Shown here: one piece after another, positions 1-7,000 of the stretch | Layout: the number at the start of each line of letters is the position of its first letter | Position numbering within the stretch: the first letter of the stretch is position 1 | Origin: a virus | DNA: 24,523 nt | Strand: one strand, 5' to 3' | IMG/VR virus record: IMGVR_UViG_3300025828_000186 | Coordinates: 1 to 24,523 of that record | The notes under the pieces: generated by a model | Database searches by the model: none | The model's input: the letters and a program-made list of their open reading frames with translations, nothing else | What the model was told of the DNA's origin: nothing | Made by a program: the position numbers and the translations under genes

Positions 1-192
1 ACGGGCTGCGTCACGGTCTTTGAAAAACTGTGAGAACACAAGGATGGTGTGGTTTTTGTGAAAGCCCTCGGCAATAATGCTCCAATCTTTGAGCAAGGTT
101 GTGATGCGTCGTTTGCTTTGTGGTGTTAGACCGTCTGCTTGCAGATGAAAACGAAGTGTTTTGTCATCGTGCGGAACTTGCCAAAAGGTCAT
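1..192 (-). CDS. Hypothetical protein, partial (3' end cut by window edge)
   Basis: The minus-strand frame starts with ATG at 190-192 and stays open to base 1, giving 64 residues that begin MTFWQVPHDDKTLRF. The start overlaps the last 29 bases of the upstream gene (stop at 164-166). A purine-rich stretch (GAAGAAAG) sits before the ATG as a modest ribosome binding site. The visible part is basic and mixed alpha/beta in character (LTPQSKRRITTLLKDWSII, then a hydrophobic HTILVFSQFF strand). I do not recognise a family. A candidate sigma-70 promoter lies about 70 bases upstream at 264-292. The coding call rests on the open frame, the start site and the tight packing shared with all neighbours. 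Confidence 0.6.
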   Translation of the reverse strand, partial: MTFWQVPHDDKTLRFHLQADGLTPQSKRRITTLLKDWSIIAEGFHKNHTILVFSQFFKDRDAAR

Positions 193-445
193 CTTTGCTT
201 TCTTCTTTGCCATTGTTGAACTCCACTGTTAGTTTTCCGTCTTGGAAGTGAATGTTAACCTCATTTTTAACATACTTGTTCACTAATGTCAAGAGTTTTA
301 CGATACTTTCTTCGGGAAGGTCTTTTTCCTGAATGGTGTTCATTACTCTGTTGACGACAAAAGCCTTTTCTGCGAATACAACATTGTCTTCTGCGTGAAG
401 AGAGTTTGTCTCACACAGGAAGTTCATAAGTGATTGTTTTTTCAT
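164..445 (-). CDS. Hypothetical protein, 93 aa
   Basis: ATG at 443-445 overlaps the TGA of the upstream HExxH gene (ATGA), so translation is probably coupled; there is no clear Shine-Dalgarno of its own. The protein is mostly helical for its first 60 residues, followed by a short strand-turn-strand (NIHFQDGKLTVEFNNGKEES) and a charged tail. No signal peptide or membrane segment is visible. I do not recognise the family. Its position after scaffold-like and metallopeptidase-like genes suggests, but does not show, a late or accessory role. Confidence 0.7.
   Translation of the reverse strand: MKKQSLMNFLCETNSLHAEDNVVFAEKAFVVNRVMNTIQEKDLPEESIVKLLTLVNKYVKNEVNIHFQDGKLTVEFNNGKEESKDDLLASSAR
264..292 (-). 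promoter_or_regulatory. Candidate sigma-70 promoter (weak -10)
   Basis: On the minus strand TTGACA (287-292), a 17-bp spacer and TAAAAA (264-269, 4 of 6 matches to TATAAT). It lies inside the 164-445 gene and would serve the gene starting at 192. The -35 is perfect and the -10 is poor, so this is tentative. Confidence 0.35.
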
Positions 446-1071
446 ATTTTAAGTGCGCTTTTAATTTCTTTTTCGTAGTCTTTGAGATCGTCTTCTTTAA
501 TACGTTGTAGTTCTTCTGTAAACTTTCTTTTAAGAAACTTCTCGGCTGGAAGCATCCAGTAGTAGCTGGAAGATGTGAACTGCTTTGTGAGCCATTCAGG
601 GTTGGGCTCTTGTTGTAACAACCACCAGCGGACTGCTATGCTTACTGTGTATGCTCTGAACTCAAACCAAGCTCGGAATGGTGCGGGGATAGGAGCAGCG
701 CATAGAATAAAAAATACCATCCACCACTTCCAAAAAGCGAGAAGGGCAAGTGGTGCTAGTATCTGTGGGAATAAGTATAAAAACTTAAAAAGTGGTCCAA
801 AAGTTTTGCCGTCCTTCATATGAACCCACTCGTGTGCCATCACCTCGCAAGCTGTATAAGGTGCGTTTGGCTTCCATGGTATTTGAGGAACATAAACTTT
901 TGCGCCGATAACTGTGATGTATCGGGTCATAAACTCTTTGTTGAAAAACAAGAGTTTGGAGAGGCATTTCATCAAGAAGGAGTTGCGCTTATCGATATAC
1001 TCAAAAGTAGGGAACTCTTCTTTAATGTGCCTCTCCAAACCCATGCGTTTGAGAGTCAATATTTCTTTCAT
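442..1071 (-). CDS. Membrane protein with HExxH zinc-metallopeptidase motif
   Basis: This 209-aa protein carries H80-E81-W-V-H84 (AHEWVHMKD), the classic HExxH zinc-binding motif of zincin metallopeptidases. A long hydrophobic, Trp/Phe-rich stretch at about residues 93-130 could form one or two membrane segments. E137 in the following WFEFRAY segment is a plausible third zinc ligand, since many zincins place a Glu downstream of HExxH. The C-terminus is a charged amphipathic helix rich in Lys/Glu. The ATG at 1069-1071 lies 4 bases after the scaffold-like gene's stop and has no strong Shine-Dalgarno, which suggests coupling. Substrate is unknown: prohead processing, host membrane proteins or lysis are all possible. 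The motif is direct; the activity is inferred. Confidence 0.7.
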   Translation of the reverse strand: MKEILTLKRMGLERHIKEEFPTFEYIDKRNSFLMKCLSKLLFFNKEFMTRYITVIGAKVYVPQIPWKPNAPYTACEVMAHEWVHMKDGKTFGPLFKFLYLFPQILAPLALLAFWKWWMVFFILCAAPIPAPFRAWFEFRAYTVSIAVRWWLLQQEPNPEWLTKQFTSSSYYWMLPAEKFLKRKFTEELQRIKEDDLKDYEKEIKSALKI

Positions 1072-1075
1072 TGGT

Positions 1076-1666
1076 TTAGCGAAGCTTGCTTGCTAGTCTG
1101 CGCTTGAGGCTTTCCTTTACGAGTCTCTTTTGAACTCTCTTTGTTACCTCGTTGACAATCTCTTCAAGGGCTGCTTCTTCCATCATGTCGTCAACCATGT
1201 CTTCTTCGGCGTCAGCCATGTCGTCAGCGGCTGCTTCCATGTCGCCCTCTTCGGCGTCCATTTCGGCGTCAGCCATTTCTTCACCGGCTTCTTCTTCAGC
1301 CTCTACTTCGACAGCAACACCTGTCTCTTCTTCGATGGCAGCAGCGATGGCGTCAACAAGGGCTTCTACCTTGTCTTCCATGGCAGCTTCTGGCTCTTCA
1401 CCGGCTTCTTCCATGTGCTCACCTTCTTCCATCTTGTCGCCATGCTCGGCTTCTGTCATGGTGTCTGCATCGGCACCGGCTTCACCAGCGTCGTCATGCA
1501 TTTCTTCTTCTAATTTCTCGCCACGCTCTTCTTCCATCTTCTCGCCGCGCATTTCTTCCATCTTCTCACCGCGCTTCTCACCTTCGGTGAGGACTTCGGC
1601 ATCAGTGGAAACGTAGCCACGCCAGGATTCAAGAAGAACCTTCATGTCTTTGTTATCTCTTTTCAT
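1076..1666 (-). CDS. Highly acidic low-complexity protein, probable prohead core/scaffold-type protein
   Basis: This 196-aa protein is dominated by Glu, Asp, Ala and Met from about residue 24 to 168, then switches to a basic tail (VTKRVQKRLVKESLKRR). Residues 29-56 hold tandem variants of GEKMEE(E/M)R. The N-terminus (KVLLESWRGYV) is ordered-looking and unlike the rest; it could be a capsid-targeting segment of the kind T4 core proteins carry. VLTE at about 25-28 fits the L-x-E type sites cut by T4-type prohead proteases. GGAG lies about 9 nt before the ATG, and the late-promoter-like 9-mer (1700-1708) lies 33 nt upstream of it. T4 gp67/gp68-like core proteins are similarly acidic, but sequence identity to them cannot be claimed; a non-capsid acidic decoy or chaperone is an alternative. 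Confidence 0.75.
   Translation of the reverse strand: MKRDNKDMKVLLESWRGYVSTDAEVLTEGEKRGEKMEEMRGEKMEEERGEKLEEEMHDDAGEAGADADTMTEAEHGDKMEEGEHMEEAGEEPEAAMEDKVEALVDAIAAAIEEETGVAVEVEAEEEAGEEMADAEMDAEEGDMEAAADDMADAEEDMVDDMMEEAALEEIVNEVTKRVQKRLVKESLKRRLASKLR
1500..1582 (-). repeat. Tandem coding repeat, GEKMEE units
   Basis: Imperfect tandem units of about 21-27 bases encode GEKRGEKMEEMRGEKMEEER and a following GEKLEEE. On the plus strand this shows as recurring TTCTTCCATCTTCTCGCC-like blocks. It is part of the acidic scaffold-like gene and probably arose by slippage or unequal exchange. Confidence 0.6.
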
Positions 1667-1699
1667 AATATTAACTCTCCTTATGGGAAAATAACCAAA

Positions 1700-1708
1700 A
1701 TAAATAGT
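1700..1708 (-). promoter_or_regulatory. Late-promoter-like 9-mer ACTATTTAT (copy 1)
   Basis: ACTATTTAT on the minus strand lies in the short gap between the 55-aa gene (stop at 1712) and the scaffold-like gene (ATG at 1666), 33 nt before the start codon. The same 9-mer occurs before two other late-type genes at 14031-14039 and 15628-15636. A role as phage late promoter is inferred. Confidence 0.45.
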
Positions 1709-1711
1709 TTT

Positions 1712-1879
1712 CTAAAAATCTAAATCCTCTTCTATCAGTGAAAACTCAACGTCAGCCACGTTCTCAAGCTTGCGGAGCACATCAAGCCACCGCACTAACT
1801 CTTCTTGGTCGTCAACTGAGACCTGAACATTGTGCTGGTCTTCACTGTTTTCTACTTTATATTGAACGTTGTATCGCAT
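1712..1879 (-). CDS. Small acidic hypothetical protein, 55 aa
   Basis: A short minus-strand frame runs from ATG at 1877-1879 to TAG at 1712-1714. It is preceded by a strong GGAGGTGG ribosome binding site just upstream. The product starts MRYNVQYKVENSEDQHNVQV, continues with a probable helix (EELVRWLDVLRKLENV) and ends acidic. The layout (strand, strand, helix, strand) is that of a small alpha/beta domain. It fills the otherwise empty gap between the sigma-like and scaffold-like genes in the common direction. I do not recognise a family. Confidence 0.7.
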   Translation of the reverse strand: MRYNVQYKVENSEDQHNVQVSVDDQEELVRWLDVLRKLENVADVEFSLIEEDLDF

Positions 1880-1897
1880 TTCCACCTCCAGTAATAA

Positions 1898-2122
1898 CTA
1901 TGAAGAAAGGAGCTTTTTTTCTAGTTTTTTAATAGCTTTGTCCTCTATCTGCTTCACTCTGACATAAGAAACGCCCAATCTTTTGGCACATTCTCTCAGC
2001 GTCATTTTGCCGTTCTTCTTTACAGCAACAAGCACACAGTTGTCGTCTTCTGAATAATCTATCCATTGACGGCACTCTTTGTTTTGGCATATCTCGCCTA
2101 TTTTATCTTTGCATCTACTCAT
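1898..2122 (-). CDS. Small sigma-70 region 4-like DNA-binding protein with Cys-containing N-terminus
   Basis: This 74-aa protein ends in a helix-turn-helix close to sigma-70 region 4: MTLRECAKRLGVSYVRVKQI (residues 40-59) followed by EDKAIKKLEKKL, which resembles the region 4.2 -35-recognition helix pair. The N-terminal 35 residues contain three spaced Cys (C4, C14, C19: RCKDKIGEICQNKECRQW) and a fourth at C29, a possible zinc site. There is no region 2, so it cannot be a complete sigma factor; it may act as a split sigma, a co-activator or a stand-alone repressor. It overlaps the RHH gene by ATGA, so the two regulators form a coupled pair. It is a natural candidate for a factor acting at the phage's own late promoters, which is inference. 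Confidence 0.75.
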   Translation of the reverse strand: MSRCKDKIGEICQNKECRQWIDYSEDDNCVLVAVKKNGKMTLRECAKRLGVSYVRVKQIEDKAIKKLEKKLLSS

Positions 2123-2433
2123 AAGTCTGGGTTTGCCTCCTCGATTCTATCAAAAATGTTTTCAATATCATCTTCATCTAGGTCGTAAAAATCTTTGTAG
2201 TCTTCTTTCTGTAAGTTTTTTATTCTTTGCTTCGCGTCATTCTTTGCTGTGCCTCTCAACTCTTCAACAAGTCGAATAGCCCATTTATTTTTCTCCACAT
2301 AAGCTTTCACCATGTGGCGAACGAAAGCTGCTTGGCTAACACTATCTTCCCCACAAGCTACGCGAAAAGCTTCGTGAAGTTCTTTCTCTAAAAAGAAAGT
2401 TAGTCTAGTCTCTCCCGGTTTTCCTTTTGCCAT
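2119..2433 (-). CDS. Ribbon-helix-helix (Arc/CopG-like) DNA-binding protein
   Basis: This 104-aa protein begins with a basic tail, a short strand (ETRLTFFLEK) and two helices (ELHEAFRVACGED and SQAAFVRHMVKAYVEKN), the order expected of the ribbon-helix-helix fold whose N-terminal strands pair in a dimer and enter the DNA major groove. The second half is charged and ends in an acidic segment (DLDEDDIENIFDRIEE). AAGGAAG lies just before the ATG. It starts 1 base after the IMPDH/GMPR stop and overlaps the sigma-like gene by ATGA. A consensus-like promoter at 2539-2568 could drive both. Its operator is unknown. Confidence 0.7.
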   Translation of the reverse strand: MAKGKPGETRLTFFLEKELHEAFRVACGEDSVSQAAFVRHMVKAYVEKNKWAIRLVEELRGTAKNDAKQRIKNLQKEDYKDFYDLDEDDIENIFDRIEEANPDL

Positions 2434-2434
2434 T

Positions 2435-3454
2435 TTACTTCCTTAAAATGTGGGCTGTGCTTTCTACTTGGCTTGCACCAGTTTGCTTTACCCACTGTGC
2501 CTTTGCTTGTAGTTCTCCAAGGTTTCTACAACCTGAGTATGATAACCCAGAACGCATACCTTTGTCAAGGTTATGGAGCACATTCCATAGCGCACCCTTG
2601 TATGGCACAGAAGAAGAAATACCTTCCAAGGAACTTACTTTGCCACGCCAAGCGTTTTGTGCTGCGGCAGAAGCCATACCACGGTATTCTTTTCTTAGTT
2701 GCCCATCAGGTGTGCTAAATACTCGACCAGGGGCTTCGTCTGTTCCTGCAAGGAGTGACCCCAACATAACAGCATCAGCGCCAGCAGCAAGAGCCTTAAC
2801 AATGTCACCCGAAGTTTTAATGCCGCCATCTGCAATGATTTTTGCATCTCGGTCTGATTTGGCGCATTGGAGTATTGTTTCAAGCCCTGGAAGACCGTGC
2901 CCCGTTTGTACTCTTGTAGTACAAATGCTGCCACCTCCAATATTACATCTAATACTATTAGCGCCCCAATCAGCCAAATCATTGAAGCCCTCCAAGGTTG
3001 CCACGTTGCCAGCCATAATATGGAAGTCGTCTGGCAAGTTGTTGCGTAAAGTTTCCAAGGCTTCCTTCATAAGAATGCTATGACCGTGGGCAACATCAAC
3101 ACAAATAAAATCTACACCGACACCAAAGAGGGACTGTGCTCTCTCCAAAAAGTCTCCGGTTACACCAACTGCTGCACCGACTACTGTATCATCGTTAGAA
3201 GTAATCAGTGACTCTACAATAGCTACCTGCTCTTCAACAGAGTTATAACGGTGAATAACCGCTGTGCCACCAAACGAAGACATAACTGCTGCTGTATCTG
3301 CCTCAGTAACTGTGTCCATCGGTGAAGCAATAACTGGAAAGTCTAAGCTTAGTTTATTTCCCAAGTCTGTGTGAAGTGATACCTCCGCACGACTGCGAAT
3401 GTCGGAGTATTGTGGAACCAATAAAACATCATCATAAGTTAAAACTTCTTTCAT
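2435..3454 (-). CDS. IMP dehydrogenase / GMP reductase family protein, CBS-less
   Basis: This 339-aa TIM-barrel enzyme has an opening YDDVLLVPQYSDI, ASPMDTVTE (44-52), a catalytic Cys loop GGGSICTTR (173-181, Cys178), DGGIK and the KEYRGMAS flap start. IMPDH oxidises IMP to XMP; GMP reductase turns GMP into IMP. The CBS pair that most IMPDHs insert after about residue 85 is absent, giving the length of a GMP reductase. However, EG-x4-VPYKG and a C-terminal ES-x2-H segment look IMPDH-like. Two key sites differ: the usual G-x-G-P-G-S loop has Gly for Pro, and the Arg-Tyr pair of the IMPDH flap is not evident (AQNAWRGKV). Which reaction it performs is open. AGGAG precedes the ATG; it lies between thioredoxin and regulators. 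Confidence 0.85.
   Translation of the reverse strand: MKEVLTYDDVLLVPQYSDIRSRAEVSLHTDLGNKLSLDFPVIASPMDTVTEADTAAVMSSFGGTAVIHRYNSVEEQVAIVESLITSNDDTVVGAAVGVTGDFLERAQSLFGVGVDFICVDVAHGHSILMKEALETLRNNLPDDFHIMAGNVATLEGFNDLADWGANSIRCNIGGGSICTTRVQTGHGLPGLETILQCAKSDRDAKIIADGGIKTSGDIVKALAAGADAVMLGSLLAGTDEAPGRVFSTPDGQLRKEYRGMASAAAQNAWRGKVSSLEGISSSVPYKGALWNVLHNLDKGMRSGLSYSGCRNLGELQAKAQWVKQTGASQVESTAHILRK
2539..2568 (-). promoter_or_regulatory. Candidate sigma-70 promoter inside the IMPDH/GMPR gene
   Basis: On the minus strand TTGACA (2563-2568), an 18-bp spacer and TATCAT (2539-2544, 5 of 6). It sits near the 3' end of the enzyme gene, about 105 nt before the RHH start, and would drive the RHH/sigma-like pair. 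Confidence 0.5.
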
Positions 3455-3462
3455 TTATTCTC

Positions 3463-3789
3463 CTAAAAGTTTTTTATTGCCTCGGCAAGATATTCTGTTG
3501 TGTACCAAGTTGTTTGATGTGGTTCGGCTGGTTCTTCTAGAATGCTGAACTTGCCTTCGCTAACCAAAGCAATGCTTGGAACACCATCAACATAGTCCTC
3601 AAAAACGCTAGAGTCGTCAGTTTGTGTGTCGATGTATCGCATATCCAAGTCTTTATTTATTCTTTGCAGGTACTCCAACACAGGCTCAAGGGCTTGGCAA
3701 TAGTGGCAGTAAGGGCTCTTGAATACTACAAAAATCTTTTTGCCTTCCTCCATGTCCTCGATAACTTCAAGGGCTGTCGTTTGTTTCAT
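3463..3789 (-). CDS. Thioredoxin-like protein
   Basis: This is a 108-aa thioredoxin-fold protein with FVVFKSPYCHYCQALEPVLE, giving active site C-H-Y-C, a following long helix, then a strand and the conserved cis-Pro segment GVPSIAL. The thioredoxin role is to reduce disulfides, here most likely in ribonucleotide reductase or host proteins. The ATG at 3787-3789 (MKQTTALEV) is preferred over an upstream in-frame Met because AGGAG lies at the right distance and it reduces overlap with the zinc-ribbon gene (stop at 3767) to 23 bases. The CHYC motif differs from the CGPC of classical thioredoxin, so redox potential and partner may differ. Confidence 0.85.
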   Translation of the reverse strand: MKQTTALEVIEDMEEGKKIFVVFKSPYCHYCQALEPVLEYLQRINKDLDMRYIDTQTDDSSVFEDYVDGVPSIALVSEGKFSILEEPAEPHQTTWYTTEYLAEAIKNF

Positions 3790-4027
3790 TTTCTTTCTCC
3801 TGACAGTCTGGACAAACAAGTGCTACCTTACGGTGTTCCTCATTGACAGCAACTCGCCACGTCATGTGGTCTTCCCTGCTTGTTTTGTCAAAAGGTTTGT
3901 CGCAGACATTACACTCTGTTGGCAGAAGTTTGAATAGACCAACTTGCTTGACCATATCCTTCTTCATCTTTTTAATGTTTTTGTTTGCCTTCTTTCTTTT
4001 TACTTTTCTGGATAAGTTATTACTCAT
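3767..4027 (-). CDS. Small zinc-ribbon protein with basic N-terminus
   Basis: This 86-aa protein starts MSNNLSRKVKRKKANKNIKK, strongly basic, and then carries two Cys pairs: CNVC (in LLPTECNVCDKPFDK) and CPDC near the C-terminus, with a Trp-containing strand (MTWRVAVNEE) between them. This is the layout of a treble-clef or zinc-ribbon domain. The start at 4025-4027 overlaps the DnaE TGA as ATGA and is preferred over an in-frame Met 48 bases upstream. Similar small Cys4 proteins are, to my recollection, common hypotheticals in marine myoviruses, but that is memory and not checked. A nucleic-acid or transcription-complex role is plausible. Confidence 0.75.
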   Translation of the reverse strand: MSNNLSRKVKRKKANKNIKKMKKDMVKQVGLFKLLPTECNVCDKPFDKTSREDHMTWRVAVNEEHRKVALVCPDCQEKENETNDSP

Positions 4028-7000
4028 GCAATCATCTTCCAGCCGTACTTCATAGAACGGGTTGAAAAGCCCCACTGCTCGGAATAGTCGAGCTTTGCCA
4101 TGTAGGGTCGGTTGACGTGGATAATATCTGTCTTGGGGTCAACACCCCAGACCTTAATGGTAGAAGACTTGGAAGTATCGTCAATGGCACGAACAATATA
4201 AAAGTCTTTACCTCTCCGAGTCTTCTTCTTGATAACCTCACGCGGGATGAACCATGCTGCGCCCAAGTCCCTATCGAACTCGCCTAGTGGCGGGATACAA
4301 TAGTGTGCGAGTTGGTCTGTAACCTGCTGAGACATAACTAGGTGGAACGGGAAGATGCCTGCCAACTCGACGAGGTAGGCAATCTTCTCGGTCTTTGAGA
4401 AGTCTCCCTCTGGCTCGTAGGTCTCGATGTTCTCCAAGAACTTCTTTTTATTCTTTGGTCTATCGACTGCAACCGCAGACCAGAAGTGTTTGAGCCCTGA
4501 GAAGCGCTCGTCCATTAGAGAGTTCAGAGCCTGTGTGCGGCAAAGAACATCGAGAGCCTTTTTGTTGAGCTTGGAATAAACAATGTCCTCGTTGAACAAA
4601 AGCTCTTCGGGAGTGTGAAACGGACGGTGCGCCATAATCTGGTCAACCGCTTTGTCGCCTAGACCCTTGATAGAAGTGAGAGGCTGAATGAGGCTCTTGC
4701 CATCTTCGCCTATCTCCCAGACTCGACCCGATAGGTTAATGTCGGGGTTCTCTACTCCAAGTCCAAGGCTTCGCACAATGTTGATAGCCCGTTCCTTTCG
4801 TCCTTCTGGCTCTTTGTCGAGGAAGGCAGCAGCCCACTCAACAGGGTAGTAGTTAAGAAGATGGGCGCACTGATAACTAAGAATGCTGTAGCTAACAGCG
4901 TGGGACTTATTAAAACCATACCCTGAGAAGTATTCAAAGGTTTGCCAAAGTTCTCTAGCGCTTGCTTCTGCGATGCCTTTCTCAGTGCATCCTGCAATGA
5001 ACTTCTTGTGGATGGCGTCTTTCTTTTCATGTCCTTTGCCTGTTCCTTTCTTAGTTAGTAGCTTGCGAAGCATGTTGCCTTCGTCAAGTGATAGGTCTTT
5101 GCCTAGCTTGTGTGCGAGCAAAGCAATCTGCTCTTGGAAGATAAGGAAACCATAAGTTTCTTTTGTTACTTCCTCGACAAGTGGGTGAAGATACTTGATG
5201 TTGTGCGGGTTCTCTTTCGCGTCAACGTATTGTTCATGGACGTTAGCCGAGAGAGGACCGGGACGATAGATAGAAGTAATAGCCGAAATATCAATGATAG
5301 ACCTTGGTTTTGCACGCTTGCAGAAGTTCTGTGCGCCCTTCTCTGTGAACTGGAACACACCAGCCCACTTGCCCTCGTGAAAAATGTTTTCGTAAATGGC
5401 TTGGTCGTTCAAGTCCATTTTGTCTGGGCTTAGGTGTTCGTCATACCACTTCTTAACGTCAGCAAACGAAGGTTCCTTAATCCCATGGTGCCTGCGAAGA
5501 ATATGACTGATAGCACCCTCAACCATACGGAGGCTTGCGAGTCCAAGGATATCAAATTTAATAAAGCCAAGAGGCTCAAGGTGTCTAACATTTTGTCCCT
5601 CGCTCCATGGTGTTTGCTGCACACCACCGCTGTTGATAAGCGGCATATGCTTGTCTAGGTTGTCGGCAATCACAACGCCACCAGCATGGCGAGAGATAGA
5701 GCGCAACTGTCCGGTAAGGGTTTTGACGTGCGTCTCGACGTGCGGATACTTCTTCAAAAACTTTTTAAGAGAGTCCGAGAACTCCATTAACTCTTCAAAA
5801 GTAGGGGCATAAACACCCGCTGTGATGCCGTGTCGTGCCTTAGCGGGAGGCGTAGCCTCCAAAACCATGACGCTTGTGACCTTATTGACCTCTGTGAAGT
5901 CGATGCCATAGAACTTTGCAATATCTTTAATAAGAGAACGCAACTGCAAAGTGTTGTAGTTGGAGATAGGAACAACAGTATCCTTGCCCCACTTCTCCAT
6001 TAGCTCTTCTTTCAAAGCCATAGGGTCGGCAACGTCGTAGTCAATGTCAGGATAATCGACAGCATCTCGTCGCAGAAATCGACTAAAGAGGAGATTGTAT
6101 TCAATGGGATCAATACCAGTAATACCAAGTACATAAGCAACAAGAGAGCCAGCAGCGCTACCGCGCCCAGCACCCACCAGTTGAGTTTTTGTTGCTTCAT
6201 CTGCGACCGCCTTCATAGTTAAAAAATACTTTGAGAAGCCACGGTCATCAATAACTTTGATTTCTTCTTTTAGCCTCTCGACGTATTCTGGTTTAGTATG
6301 TAGGTTTAAACTCTTCAAACCTTCGATACAAAGGCGAGTCATTTCTTCCGTTGCGGTTGTGCCTTCGGGAACAACGAAGTCTGGCAGGCGAACCGTAGCC
6401 TCTGGGAAGAAAGTGTCGATACGCTCGTGAGCGATGTGATAGGTATTTTGTAGCGACTGACGAACTAGGTTGTCGTCGTACTCAAAGCCAAGCTCTTCGG
6501 CAGAAGACTTGTAAGCCTCCCACATTTGGTCACCGTTCTTTGGGTAAAGCTCGCACTTTAGATCCTCACGGGTCTCAGGCAAAGTTGAGTCAGCGTAGTC
6601 AGGCTTTGCTTTGCCAAGCCAACCAAGTTGCTTGTAGAGTTCGCGGTCCTTGAACATCTCGGGGCGAGGGTAGTGAGCGTCCGCAGTAGAAACCAAGTCT
6701 GTGTTTGTCTCTGCTGCTGCTTTGATAATGTGTTGGTTCACCTCGTGCTGCTCTGGGATGCGGTTCCATTGTAGCTCGCAGTAAAACCTGTCGCCAAAAA
6801 TGTCTTTAAACTGGTTGATAGTCTCAACCATCGAGTTGTGAACTGCGTCAGCACTTTCCTCACGGTTGTTCCAGTAGCACTTGGAAAGCGGACCACCGAG
6901 ACAAGCAGAGGAAACAATGATGCCTTCGTTGTGCTCGCGCAGCATTTTGTAATCAACGCGAGGAAAACGATAGAAGTTCTCACCCTCGTAAGACTTTGAT

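Noticed and set aside
1130-1616. Long plus-strand open frames (Ser-rich and Phe/His-rich) opposite the acidic scaffold-like gene
   Set aside because: They are mirror effects of a GAA/GAT-rich coding strand; they lack ribosome sites and run against every neighbouring gene.
2427-3083. 218-aa plus-strand frame opposite the IMPDH/GMPR gene
   Set aside because: Shadow of the enzyme gene; no own promoter or ribosome site.
3873-3900. TTGACA inside the zinc-ribbon gene as a promoter
   Set aside because: The -10 position at 17 bp reads CACATG, with poor match at any allowed spacing.
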